64,000 nt of DNA, taken from positions 496,001 through 560,000 of the forward strand of contig JBBPFI010000002.1 in the NCBI GenBank assembly GCA_037974965.1. Direction: 5' to 3'. A program made the translations under genes and the position numbers. How positions within the stretch are numbered: position 1 is the first letter of the stretch; every line of letters begins with the position of its first letter. The stretch is from Dacryopinax spathularia (Eukaryota; Basidiomycota; Dacrymycetes; Dacrymycetales; Dacrymycetaceae). Below are positions 32,424 through 43,740 of this stretch, one piece after another. The notes beneath the pieces were generated by a model. The model was not told the origin of the DNA and did not search any database. It saw only the letters and a program-made list of their open reading frames with translations.

Positions 32424-33387
32424 TTACACCTTCTCCTTGGGCAGCTCACCCGTCGGAAGACGGAAGAGGGCGACGTCCTTTGTGTAGAGGGTCGCACCGC
32501 CGATGTAAAAGGCACCCTTATCCACGTCTTGTCAGGACTTGATATCTATGGGTGCTACGAAACGACTTACGAAAGCAGCGATGAGCCCAAGATATCCGCC
32601 AGCCAGGGTAACCTGAGGATTTTGCGTGAACTGCGCGATGGCCAGCACTAGGATGACAATGTCGACGAGGATGACGAGGCCCGAGAGGGCGATGGACGAG
32701 CGGAACGTAGCGAAGATCATGACGAAGATCACTGCCGACCCAAAACTCATCAACATCCGCTCGAGGATCCAAAAGGAGACGTACGGATGAACCACGATGT
32801 CAGATAGATCCCGAGCGCGTTATGCAGCTGCGCGGCGTCGGCTGCGTTGTCCGTGTAGGCAGCGAGGATGCCCATGCCAGGTATGTAGATCAACTACCCA
32901 CGCATTCTTAGCTGATGTTTTCGGAGAAGGGGAGTAGGAGTACGTACGCCGAAAGACATCCAGAACCCGGAGAAGAGCGAGAAGATCGTTCCGCCGAAAG
33001 TGTTGCCGCAGGCGAACTCCCACATGCCGGCGAGGAGCTGGGTCAGGCCGCCGACCATGAGCGCCATACCGACCACGACGTTCGGCTAGCGCTGATCAGT
33101 ATGCTGTTCCCTTGGGGAAAGAGTGAGGGAGACGTACGACAGTGATGCCCCGCACGGCGACGTTGAACATCGACAGGACGAACGTCGGCCCGGCGAAGGA
33201 GAGCACTCCGAGCGGGGCTGGGTTGCCGAACTTCCTATGACTGCGATTCCTTCAGGAGGGACTACAACGACTGCCGCTCTAGAACTCACTATTGAGGGAA
33301 GGCCGGCATAGAGGCCGTGAGCTGCCTCTCCAGGTGCGGACGCTCGCCGTTCTCGTACTCATGCTTGGACTCGACCGAGGCGGACAT
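32424..33387 (-). CDS. Acetate/ammonium transporter, AceTr family, copy 2, 6 exons
   Basis: Exons 33290-33387, 33138-33240, 32948-33085, 32785-32893, 32571-32731 and 32424-32516 encode 233 residues, exactly the length of copy 1. The signature is 'FGNPAPLGVLSFAGP'. Membrane segments align throughout, for example 'VVGMALMVGGLTQLLAGMWE' and 'LIYIPGMGILAAYTDNA'. The first three shared splice sites fall at identical positions. Two extra introns interrupt copy 2: one after 'FWMSFG' and one after 'LGLIAAF'. Its product should be a plasma-membrane monocarboxylate or ammonium transporter. The N-terminal tail is unrelated to that of copy 1, so regulation or sorting may differ. Confidence 0.9.
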
Positions 33388-34268
33388 TTCCAGATGTTCA
33401 GCTGTTGGTGAAGATGGGTATCGAGCGAGGGAGAGCAGTTGGGAGGGGGTAAAAGACGGGCGGAAAGGGCTCTACCGCTGCGGCGATGGGAGGATGGAGA
33501 GGTTAAATACGAATACGAAAAACGCATGGATGAACCTTCCCACGGTATCCCACTTGGCTTCCCTCCTGCTGTGTTCACCTCCGCCGGTTCTGGGGTGCAT
33601 TGCCCGCATCACCTGAGCTTCTTTCCCCTTCTCTCTTTCCAAAAGAATGAGAAACGAAGTACCATATTCAGGCACGACCCCCGGCGACCATCGCCCGAAC
33701 GATGAAAACCCTGGACAATCAAGCCTGCATCTCAAGGGAAGTATGTATCTCGTGCGGTTCCATCTTCCCGAAGCATAACGAAAAGCCCCACTCTGTCGTC
33801 TCGCGCTTTCGGGTCCTTCACATTCAATTGGCTCGTCTGGACCCGCGTGGGCCGCGACAACAACTGTCGCACACCAGAGCCTCGTGCCCTTACACGGGGT
33901 TCCGCAGTCAGAATCCTGGAAGCGTCGGAATACATCCCAAGCTTGATTATCGTGCACCGCACCCTCGGCTCAATTTTCCATTGATTACGATCGACCATAA
34001 CGACACGTCGCACCCGCACTGGGTTGAAAATTCTGGTCGCGCTCCGCATTCTTCCCCAGGATTCTCCACAGCAGTCAGGTTTTCGCGGTATCACATCCGA
34101 CCGTGCGGAATCGACGGACGCAGGATCTGTGGGGTTAAGGTGGGACCCCAAATTCCAGGCACCCACTAAAACGACGTAATTCATCCCATTATATCCCCTT
34201 TTCCGGCCGCCGTGCACTATCTAAATGAGTGACAACGTAAACTTGAATGAAAAATGTGCGATTAGACT
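33388..34268. other. Intergenic region: AceTr copy 2 promoter and methyltransferase 3' flank
   Basis: The 880 bp contain a TATTTAA-like box (minus) near 33500 for AceTr copy 2. Two overlapping open frames of about 155-161 codons near 33700-34217 lie antisense to one another and lack homology. Confidence 0.45.
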
Positions 34269-35424
34269 CTACGCCTTCGTCTCGAGCTTGCGCGCCCACG
34301 TGAAGAAGATGGGCAGGTAGAGGTAGTTCGTCGGGTCGTGGATCGTGTCCGCAAACTCCTTGATGATCTCGGGCGTCATCCCGCTCTCGCCCATCCTCAG
34401 GTGCAGGCTAGCGTAGGCGCGGATAAGCGAAACCCGCATGACCTCCCCGACCTTGTTCAGCTTCTCATCTATCGGTTCGTTAGCGTCTTTGTTCGGAAGC
34501 GAGTAAAGAAGCCAGAAGCCTCACCAGTCGTGTAGGGCGTCATGGGCGCGTGGAACTCGAAGCACTGGACTTCGTCGAAGAGCCTTGTACCCTGGAGCCA
34601 GCTCTGCAGCTTGAGGCCAGTGTCGGGGTCCACGTCCGTCTTGCCCATGTGACTATGATAGATATCATAGAACTTCGGGATCGACTCCGGGAGCGGGCCG
34701 TTAGCCCTGTAGATATGATGGTCGATGTCCTCGAGAAGCAGATATCCGCCCGGCTTCACAGCGGAAGCGGCCTTCGCAGCCAGTTCGGGCCAGTTGGGCA
34801 TCTATCGTACTGCAGGGTCAGCTCGGAACTGTCATTACAGGGAAGAACGTACGTGGACGAGAAGGAACCGCATGTGAATCACGTCGAAGGACTCGGGCTC
34901 GAAAGGCCAGTCCTTCATCAAGTTGACCTGCTTGTACTCGCAGTTCGAGGGCTTGCGCTGCTCGTTGATGGGCGAAATGTCGACCGCTGTGACATGGGCA
35001 TTCGGGAACAGCTCGGCCATCTCGAATGACCAGATACCGCTTCCAGCTCTGCAATCGAAGTCAGCGAATCTTATTATCAGCCGACGGCAAGCCATACCCG
35101 AGCTCCAGGATGGTCTTCGGATTCGACAATGGCGCCTGGGTGTTGACGCCGCCAAGGAAGTCCTTGAGGCCGGCGTGCATGTCGGTCAGCCTAAGATGTC
35201 GTTAGAAGGTGGCGATTATTAGTGTCGGTGTGAGCCTCACCTGACCCATTCAGCGTCATCATTCTACAGAGACGTTAGCACAATCCAATGGCATTCTACC
35301 ATTGCAGACGTACCGGAATGGCGTAAGGTGCATCAGCACCATGATAGCCCCGCTTAGGAGGGGCAGCCTTGAGGATCTCTTCGGCCTGAGCGGGGCTGAC
35401 GGTCTCGGTAGCAACAGGAGCCAT
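34269..35424 (-). CDS. SAM-dependent methyltransferase (TAM/LaeA-like), 6 exons
   Basis: Exons 35314-35424, 35241-35263, 35098-35190, 34853-35048, 34525-34801 and 34269-34468 encode 299 residues. Motif I is 'ILELGAGSGIWSFEMAELFP' with the acidic ribose-binding residue in 'VTAVDISP'. 'FDVIHMRFLLVH' and 'VKPGGYLLLEDIDHH' are motifs IV and VI. This is the class I fold seen in many fungal methyltransferases, including LaeA-like regulators and secondary-metabolite enzymes. The substrate is unknown, and no biosynthetic core enzyme lies nearby. The second exon has only 23 nt, yet both flanking introns have good signals and the frame is restored. A TATATAA box lies 75 bp upstream (35498-35504). Confidence 0.88.
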
Positions 35425-35497
35425 GTTCGGTGAGCGGGGAGAGGATCAATCGGGGATTTAGCAGGATTCTGTGGATAAACCGGGCGCATCGCGGTTG

Positions 35498-35504
35498 TTA
35501 TATA
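35498..35504 (-). promoter_or_regulatory. TATA box of the methyltransferase gene
   Basis: TATATAA on the minus strand, 74 bp upstream of the ATG at 35424. Confidence 0.55.
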
Positions 35505-37693
35505 GGCTGCTGAGGCGAAGTCCCCGGTGGGAAAACGTTATTGTCGTCGCTTTCGCCGAATGTTCCATACGAGGGAAGTCGAGAAAACAATTCACTCTGC
35601 AGACCCTTGCTGCAGTGAGGAGCTGATCGGCACAGGGGCGAAGAATCAAGGGTGCAAGGCAACAGGATCCAGGCGAGCGTCGGCAGGGGGAGATGGGAGA
35701 TGGAGGATCAACCTGCCGGCGGCCGACTCCGGTGCTTATCCAGGAATGGGAGATGTGACGAGGATTCAGACTGGCGATGGAGACGACCCGCTTCTCATTT
35801 TGCATCACAGAAGATGAGGAAGCTGGGGCGTCGCATGATCTGTTGCCGACGCGATGATCAAGGATTCAAGGCCGAACGGCGAATGGTACCCGACATATCT
35901 GCAAAACGACAATGCGATAACACCATGAACCCTGTACGACATTGCATTGAAATGCAGAAGGACTCACTATCATCGCCGCCAGGCATTGGCTGAACTCCCG
36001 AATTATCGCTGGAAGATGAAGGGAGTGGTGCAGACATCTTCCCGCAGATTCGAAATGTCCTCGGCAGAACCCAAGTCCGAGTATAACGTCACCAAGCCGT
36101 AGTCGACCAGATTCATCGCAACGTCCACCCGACAACGACCTTTTGCGGACAAGTCATACTTCACCTGGCGTCGAACCTGGCACGAAATGAGCGCCCGCGG
36201 TAGAGTCTAAGTTACACGGCCCAACGGCGGAAACGGAGGTCGGAAATGCCCGTTCAGCGCTCCTTTCGGCTTACCCTTTGTCCCTACTTCCGCCCGAGGC
36301 GCATTTAAGCCGCTCTACAGCCCCGAAAACCGCATGGATATGTTGCTCATCCTCCCCATACGAACGTTCGAGGCTATCGATTGATTGTGCTCGGCGACAT
36401 TGTGCATATGCGATGGAAGGCAAGATAGACATGCGCTCCCGTCGCCTTCCCTATTCATCAAACTTCCGCTTGGGCCGGCTTCCCAATATTGCGGATACAA
36501 TAATTGACTTGTTTGGGAATTTGCACCGCCGACCTGTTGCTTCCTGTACATGAAAGGATATTTTGAGCCACGATCAAGTGGACGAAGACGAGAAGGCGCG
36601 CAATCACGTATTATGGAGAATGACAGAATGGGGACAATTGTTCGCTTGATTTTGGCTCAACTTAGGCGCGCTGGAATGAGGCGAATACTGCACGAGGCTG
36701 CGGCCAGTTGACCAGCTCGATGGGGCAGGATCAGCCCAGAATGACTTGGCATCTCTCAGTGCATTGCATCGTGTTGGGATTTGCCACATTCTCAGCTCTT
36801 ACCCAGAGGAATCGCAAACATCGCGAGACATCGATAACGTGTCATTGGACTGCGCCGTTATCGTGCTCTTCACATCTTCACAAATCTGCTGGCGATCCGC
36901 TATCCATTGGACCGGATCCCGTTCTGGTTGATTGGGAGGCGGGGATAGTTCCGAACTGTGTTCGGAAGTGCTCGCGTTCAATCGCCAACATTCGCGGAGC
37001 GCCGTGATTCTCGATAATGTATCTCTTCACATGCCCATCATTATACGATGGCACGAGAAGGCCGTGATGAGAAGAGGGAGAGGCTGACATGGACGTGCGC
37101 TCAAAGCTTGCGAAAGTACTCGCAGCCCAATGTCAAATGTGGACCAGGCCGGTATGTATCGCCCTCGCTGTATGTGTGAGCTGTACTGGTAGTGGCAACT
37201 CAGGATTGGCACCTACTAGAAGGACATTGAAAGTGCTCACAACGGGCAGCTTGGCTGAATCGACGATAAGGTCGGTACCCATCCAAGAGTACATGAGCCA
37301 CACTATAGCTGCATTGCTATATCTAAACTGTCCTTCTTACAAGATCATCAACTGGCGGTTGTCATGGGTGGAGAACAAGATGCGTTCAGGCGGGTTCACC
37401 GAAATGTGCCATCAAGCTTTCCAGGGCATTTCCAGCGCCGTCGCACGATATTTCCGCGTTCTGGTGCAGGTCAACCCCTGAGACGTAGCGCTATCCATAG
37501 CGTTTCCTTCAGACTGTCTCAAGCTGCGCGTAACCATCCACGACCGCACCAGCACCTGTCTTACACCCTCCCAACATGGACCACCCTCCCAACATGGACA
37601 GTTCGTGGACGTCTGCCGGGCTACACTCTGGACGATATTCTTCGCGCATAAATATGGCTGTGTGCGGGTAACACAAAATCGCGCTAAAGCGAC
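35505..37693. other. Gene-poor 2.2-kb stretch
   Basis: Only short open frames without domains, on both strands. The DNA is less GC-rich and lacks recognisable repeats. A CATAAATA box at 37647-37654 serves the epimerase copy that follows. Slight tandem repetition occurs at 37570-37600 (CTCCCAACATGGAC twice). Confidence 0.45.
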
Positions 37694-38884
37694 ATGCCCG
37701 CCATCGAACCTCCCGCAACGATCCTCGTCACAGGCGCGAGCGGCTTCATCGCCTCCCACCTCTGCCAGCTCCTAGTCGATCGAGGGTACACAGTTTGCGG
37801 CACAGTCCGCACCGAAGAGAAGGGCGACTACCTCGTCAACCTCTTCCGTACCTACTCCGCCCGGTTCTCTTATATTCTCGTCCCTGAGATCCAGGAGTCA
37901 GGAGCGTTCGACGATGCTGTCGAGGGCGTCCATGCGGTTATTCATCCGGCTTCGCCGTCGTGAGGAATGCGCATGAACCGGAGGAGGTGAGGGGGCCTGC
38001 GGTGAAGGGTACGAAAGGACTGCTGGAGAGTGTGCAGAGGCACGGGTACGTACCACTTGCTGGTTTAAGCTGCATATATGCGCATATACTGACCCTCTAG
38101 AAGTCCTAGTACGAAACGTATCGTCCTCACTTCTTCAATTTTCGCTATCCAAACGCCTTGCGAGCCGGGGAAGGTCTTTACGGAGCAAGACTGGAATACC
38201 CATTCTCCCGGCGTGATCGAACGGGAAGGCGTCAACGCGCCCAATATGGAGAAATATAAGGCTAGCAAGGTGCTCGCCGAGCTCGCAGCTTGGGATTTCG
38301 TCGAGAAAGAGAAACCGGCATGGGATCTGGTGACGATTTGTCCTCCGCTTGTGTTTGGCGTACGTCCCTCCTCCCCGCTTTGCCGCCGTCCTTCTACGTG
38401 ATAACTGATGCTGACTCCGTTCACAGCCTATCATACATCAAGTAGCGAGTCCTGCAGCGCTCAACACTTCAATCGGTCTTCTATATCAAGCTTTCACACC
38501 CTCCGGTGTCCGTACCGGCCCTGCCCTCTCAGCCTCAGGCGGACACTGGGTTGATGTGCGAGACGTCGCCCTCGCCCACATCCTCGCCCTCGAGTCCGAA
38601 CAAGCAGGAGGGGAGAGGTACATCGTCTCCGCCGGCCCGTTCACCCCTCAAGCAGTGTACGATTCTCTCCAAGCCCTACCGGCCAAGGAGTGGAAGGGAC
38701 TGGAGATGGAGAGGTGGAGAGGATGCCGAGGGGCGAGCCGGGGTGCGATGCGGAGACTAGACATGTGTTGTTCGATTCGGGGAAGGCGAGACGGGAGTTG
38801 GGGGTGGGGTTTAGGGAGTTGGGTGAATGTGTGAGGGATACGTTGGTTAGTCTGAAGGAGCGAGGTTGGCCTGAGGGGATTTGA
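37694..38884 (+). pseudogene. NAD(P)-dependent epimerase/reductase copy 1, frameshifted
   Basis: Aligns along its length with the intact copy at 42320-43740. It has the NAD-binding 'ILVTGASGFIASHLCQLL', 'GTVRTEEKGDYLVNLF', the catalytic-type 'NMEKYKASKVLAE' (YxxxK), 'HWVDVRDVALAHILALE' and 'RDTLVSLKERGWPEG'. Introns at about 38046-38100 and 38360-38426 match introns 2 and 3 of the intact copy; intron 1 is absent. Two frame breaks disrupt it: after 'AVIHPASPS' (about 37960), where one base appears missing, and after 'KGLEME' (about 38705). No plausible intron repairs either. Codons between the breaks stay conserved, so inactivation is recent, or these are sequencing errors. The family includes methylglyoxal/aldehyde reductases (GRE2-like) and dihydroflavonol-4-reductase relatives. 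Confidence 0.8.
38075..38088. repeat. Palindrome TATATGCGCATATA in intron of epimerase copy 1
   Basis: Perfect 14-bp palindrome directly followed by the branch-like CTGAC (38089-38093), 12 nt before the 3' splice site. Confidence 0.8.
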
Positions 38885-39221
38885 GAATGAGCATGCATCA
38901 TGAGCGTAAGAGGCTTGATGAATATAGACGCTTCAAGTCGATCTCCGTTCCTGAGCTCCTTCCTTCTGTCTATCATCGCTCCTATGGACGGCTCGCCAGA
39001 GGATGGATGACTCGAGCCTATGTTAGGAGGTCAAGCATCTTATCCATACGCGTGGCGCATACATTGATACTGTGAGATTGCATTGAGAATAAGGCTACAA
39101 CAACTGTGAACCAAATAAAGAACGACGGCCGATCCGCAGCTCCTCCGGCAGTGCAAAAAACAAATCAAAAAAAAATCCATCTGTGTAGGCGAGGTCCTAA
39201 GCTGGTGAGGGCGAAGCGTGA
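38885..39221. other. Convergent 3' flanks
   Basis: A short A-rich stretch with an A run near 39168. It holds the 3' ends of epimerase copy 1 (+) and the disordered-protein gene (-). No gene is seen. Confidence 0.5.
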
Positions 39222-41062
39222 CTACGCATCATACATCTTCATCACCTCCTCCAACTCCCCCACATCCACCTCAAGCCCAAACGAATCATCGCAGCTGCTC
39301 GGCTCCCTCCTCGCACTTCTCCCGCTCCTCCCACTCCCACTCGCAATCGAGATACCCGACCTGGTCGACCTCACCGAATCCGCTACAGAGCCGGGAAGGC
39401 CAGGAGTGACAGAATGGACTGGGGTCGTAATGCTGTCTAGTAACGAGCGACGTCGTGAGGCGCTTCGGGTGTTAGCAGCTACCGTCCCCGCTCTAGCGGG
39501 GGTAAGGAGGAGTGCTTGACTCGCTATTAGTCCGCCTTGTTGTGGTTGTTGTGTAGGAGCAGCTGGTGCCGGCGGGCGGAAAGCGGGGATTTTGTGCGGT
39601 TTGGATTGGCCTAGAGGACCGCGGGACAGGGCTGTAAATGCAGAGGAGGAGGCGAGCCGGGCGGACCGGGCTGTACCGGGTGTTCGGTCTGGGCCAGTCG
39701 TGGTGGATATGCTCTTTGGTTTGGAGAGGTTGGCCTGCGGTGCATCGGTACGTGGTTGATCGGTACTGCTGAGTGGTTTGGCGCGTGGGGCGTGCATCCC
39801 CAGAGGTGCGTTTCTCTTCTTTGGACCTTGAGAGGCGGAGTAACACGCTTGCGAGCCCGAGACAGCTTGCGATGCCGATGCCGATACCCCGTGCAGGGGG
39901 TCAGGAACGGTGGTAGCCCTGGAGGGAATAGCGGCTGGTGGGAGCACCGGTGCCGGACCCCTATGCGCCCCAATAGCCCGGGACAGGATAGACGGTCTCT
40001 CAACGACCGGCGGCGTCCCCGCAAGCGCAGCAGCCCTCGCCCTCGTACGCGGTGGACTCCGAGCATCGTCGCCGCCAGGCTTGGAAGACCTCAGTCCGAG
40101 GCCAGTCTCCATCGATATTCGGATATCAGCTTCGAAAGCCACTCTCTCGCGTGGAGGGTGAGGGTCAGGAGGGTTAAGCAGCGAATAACGGCGTTTGGAG
40201 CCTCTGGGGCTTTGTTGAGCCGGTTGGGGAGGGCGAGAGTGTGTGTCGGGCTTCTTTGGACTGGGGGGGTGGGGAGGAGGGAGTTCGTTCTTTGTTGTCG
40301 TTGGAGCTGAGCCGGAGCTGGAGCGAGATCGGGTTCGTTCGACACTGGGGGAAGCAAGATTTGTCCGGTCTGCCAGGACACCTCCCCCTGTCGCACCAGC
40401 TACAGCCTGGCTCATAGCGCTTCTCTCCGGCTCCTTGCCTTTGCTCTTATCCTGCGTCCTTGTTCGGCCCTTCGTTTTGCTTGATCCGGACTTGGTTTCT
40501 GCAGACGATTGTGATCGTCGTTGCGTAGCAGCCGCCTTCCGCTCGTTCTCCGCCATCACTTGCGCGAGTATATCCTCCAGCAAGTCCGTACGCATGGGCG
40601 CGATCACACCCTCCTCATCCCCATCCGCCTTTCTCACTGCATGCAGAGCAGGAGGAGCGCTCTCGGCCGAAACGGCAGCGGTAGCACGAGAGGGTTTGCT
40701 AGGCCCAGCGGTGGCGGAGAGCTTGGAAAGGGATTGTTGGGATTGGGTTCGGGTTGGTCGGCGGGGTCGTTTACTCGGCCTACCACTTTCTGGGGCCGTG
40801 CTCGTACTTCCCAACGCTGGTGGTGGTGGGTGGTGCGTGGAGGAGGTGGCTGCTGAATGTTGCGGGAGTGGTCGGATGGGTGTTGGTGGTGGGAGTTCAT
40901 CTGATCAGCTGGTCAGTCCGCAGGGATCAGCATAGAGGTGGTTGTGTGCGCACCGAGTTGGGAGAGCAAGTGTCGGATGCCGTACTGCGACGACTGCCAT
41001 ATCACGCGGTCCTCTTCGTCGATCGGTGCGAGCGGGTCGGAGAGGTAGAGTTGGACGTCCAT
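39222..41062 (-). CDS. Hypothetical, largely disordered nuclear-type protein, 2 exons
   Basis: Exons 40954-41062 and 39222-40900 give 595 residues. I do not recognise the family. The first exon encodes a compact, likely folded start (MDVQLYLSDPLAPIDEEDRV to 'YGIRHLLSQLG'). The rest is rich in Ser, Pro, Arg and Ala and predicted disordered by composition. It has basic stretches ('PSKRPRRPTRTQ', 'GRTRTQDKSKGKEPER') that could be nuclear localisation signals. The last 25 residues turn acidic and amphipathic ('FGLEVDVGELEEVMKMYDA') and may be a binding helix. The single intron (40901-40953) has good splice sites and restores frame. Long antisense open frames here are shadows of its biased codon use. 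Confidence 0.7.
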
Positions 41063-42319
41063 AGGTTCAAGAAGGTAGTGTATTCAATATGTGGTCGACT
41101 AGCGGTGGCAGACGGTGGGATCGCCGCGAGAAGGCAGATGAGGGGTTGGGCCGTCCTTCCTTCCTGTTGAGTGGTGATGGTGGTGGTAAGAAGAAGGAAC
41201 GTCGACCTATGCCCTGTCGCATGGGGCGCAGCAGGTCCTCGTCGTCCTCGACACTGACAGAGAGGCGATGGTCAACCAAAGGGGACGTTGAGGGCGGTCG
41301 CGAGCGCGTGCTGACGCGTGGAGTTTACCGCGCGAAGCACTCAGGGATTTGCACCGCCACTCCCAAGTGATCGGACGCTTTCCGATCAACGGGTCAAGCT
41401 ACCCACGTTTGGTTCGACTTGACGAACTACTACTACTGCATACGAACATAGCTGGTGTTTATTCTCCGTTGCTCTTTACTGATACAGCTTTGATCTGGAT
41501 GTTGAAGAGTACTCGCGATTGCCTCACTAATGACTTCATTCGCCCTGATACTCAATTACCACTCTCAAGCTTGCTGGCCCACTCGGTACCTACCAGCCAA
41601 TGGCGGACTCACAATAACACTTGAAGAGCTTCACCGACATTTTATCTAGAACTGGCATACACGAGTACTGTACGATTATGGCATATGGTCAGCATATGGC
41701 CAGACAGAGAGTACATAAGTAGTTGTGGCCATCCTCGCCATCATATCGTTCCTCACCTGCGGGCCCTGACCGGCCCGGCCTCACCTCCCGAGATCCGGGA
41801 ATCCACACCAAAATAGGCGCCAACTCAATCATGCGATCAATATGGCACAGAGAGCTACTAATGTTATTATTGACAAGAAGGCCGTATGATTATATGCGTC
41901 CATAAGCCATAGAAACGTCCAGAAAGACCCAAAAGGCGGGACGATAACGCGCCGGTCCCCTCTTCCCGCACACCGGCCGAACCCTCCGGCGCCGCATCCT
42001 CAGGGCCCACCAACGAAAGAGCGATGTCGCACCGATGTGATATCATGGTCGCCATCGGACATAACGAGTCAACCTCCAGCGTCGCCTAGCCCAGCCAGCG
42101 CGGACAGCGTCACCGGGTGGACCGGTTGGCAGACCGTCCCCTCCCACGTCCTACGAGTCGGGATGGGGTCGGATCGGGACACGGGTGGATGGCGAGCGAG
42201 GCATAAATACAACCGTCCCCTACCGGAGTGTGCCAGCTCCCTCCCTGCTCGTCCTACGCGACCTTCACACATAACTTGACGCACATCCAATAACATCCTA
42301 AGAGACCAGTTCTGCCGAT
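41063..42319. other. Intergenic region with promoter of epimerase copy 2
   Basis: About 1.25 kb between divergent genes. A TATA-like ATAAATA lies at 42203-42209, 110 bp before the ATG of epimerase copy 2. The remaining sequence has no supported gene. Confidence 0.5.
42203..42209 (+). promoter_or_regulatory. TATA-like element of epimerase copy 2
   Basis: ATAAATA within GCATAAATAC, 110 bp upstream of the ATG. The decayed copy 1 has a matching CATAAATA 40 bp upstream of its ATG. Confidence 0.5.
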
Positions 42320-43740
42320 ATGCCTGCTGTCCAACCACCTGCGCTTGTTCTTGTCACTGGTGCTAGTGGGTTCATCGCTGCCCACGTGTGCAAGCTCCTT
42401 CTCGAAAGGGGTTATAAGGTGCGTCCCGGGGTCCATCTCCCAACACCCGCCCCGTCTCTCCTCCTCCGCTCCTTCTCACCCTGAGCACTCTTTCTCTCAT
42501 GGGAGCACCGATTAGCAAGAACATACGCTGACGCCGAACGCAGGTCCGCGGTACAGTCCGCTCTACCGCCAAAGGCGAATATCTCGTCAAACTGCTCGAC
42601 TCGCCCAACTTCACCTACGTCGTCGTCCCCGACATCGAGGCTCCAGGCGCGTTCGACGAAGCGGTTAAGGGCGTCGATGCGGTCGAGCATACTGCGTCGC
42701 CCTTCCATGGGAGGGCGCATGATCCGAAGGAGCTTATTGGGCCGGCGGTGCAGGGTACGAAGGGGGTTTTGGAGAGTGTGCAGAAGTACAAGTGAGTCTT
42801 ACTTTCCCTTCTTCCTCGCCTCCTCTTGCGCTCCCAACCTGCCCTGGGCAGTGGTGGCTCGAGAGAGGCTGCGAGCAGGGGAAAGCAGCATATATGCGCA
42901 TATACTGACCCCTACCCGCGCAGCCCAAGCGTGAAACGCATCGTCATAACCTCCTCCGTCGCCTCCGTCCTCGTCCCCTGCGAACCCGGCACGATCTTCA
43001 CCGAAAAAGACTGGAACACGTACTCGCCCGGGCTGGTCGAGAAGGAGGGCGTGAACGCGCCGAACATGGAGAAGTATCGAGCTAGCAAAGTGTTGGCTGA
43101 GAGGGCGGCATGGGAGTTTGTGGAGAAGGAGAAGCCGGGGTGGGATTTGGTGACTGTTTGCCCGCCGATGGTCTTTGGGGTGAGTGGGCCTTCCCTGACC
43201 AGTTTCTCGCCTATCTCCTGCGGGCGCCCTATTATCTGGCGCGGTTGGGGAATTGGTGATGGAGGTTGAGGATGCATCCTGACTGTTCGCTTGCAGCCCA
43301 TCATCCACCAAGTCGACACCGTCGAGCAGATCAACACCTCCGTCGCCGCGCTCTACCATGCCTTCACGGCTGCGGGCGAGAAGAAAGGTGCCGAAGCCGG
43401 TGCCCAATCCGGCAACTGGGTGGACGTCCGCGACGTCGCGCTCGTGCACGTCGAAGCCCTCGCCCAAGAAAAAGCAGGCGGGCAGAGGTACATCACTTCT
43501 GGCGGGCCGTTCTCCTGGCAGATGGTGTATGATTCTGTGCAGGCGCTCAAGCCGGAGGAAAGGAAGGGCCTGGATGTGGAGAAGCTGCCGAAGGGCAGCC
43601 CGGGGAGCGATAAGGATACGAAGTATAATGTTTTCAGCTCGAAGAAGGCGGAGACGGAGTTGGGAGTCAAGTTTACCCCGATGGGGGAGAGCATTAGGGA
43701 CACGTTGCTGAGCTTGAAGGAGAGGGGATTTCATAAATGA
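42320..43740 (+). CDS. NAD(P)-dependent epimerase/reductase copy 2 (GRE2/DFR-like), intact, 4 exons
   Basis: Exons 42320-42418, 42544-42791, 42924-43179 and 43297-43740 encode 348 residues, the usual size for extended short-chain dehydrogenases of the GRE2/dihydroflavonol-reductase group. 'LVTGASGFIAAHVCKLL' binds the cofactor. The Arg in 'RGTVRSTAKGEYL' suggests NADPH. 'VITSSVASV' carries the catalytic Ser, and 'NMEKYRASKVLAERAAWE' the Tyr and Lys of the YxxxK motif. The likely activity is NADPH-dependent reduction of an aldehyde or ketone in the cytosol; the exact substrate is unknown. Intron 2 contains the palindrome TATATGCGCATATA followed by CTGACC. Intron 1 (42419-42543) is absent from both sister copies. 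Confidence 0.9.
42891..42904. repeat. Palindrome TATATGCGCATATA in intron 2 of epimerase copy 2
   Basis: Identical to the palindrome at 38075-38088, again followed immediately by CTGACC. The rest of the two introns is poorly conserved. Confidence 0.8.

Noticed and set aside
32145-32651. 168-codon plus-strand frame after a TTTATATAA box
   Set aside because: Its second half is antisense to the last exons of AceTr copy 2, and no domain or splice pattern supports it.
40243-40935. 230-codon plus-strand frame with hydrophobic segments
   Set aside because: Antisense to the disordered-protein gene; its length comes from the Ser/Pro/Arg-rich codon bias of the real strand.
42320-43740. A biosynthetic cluster formed by methyltransferase, epimerases and GMC oxidoreductases
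   Set aside because: No backbone enzyme (PKS, NRPS, terpene synthase) in the window, and housekeeping genes are interspersed.
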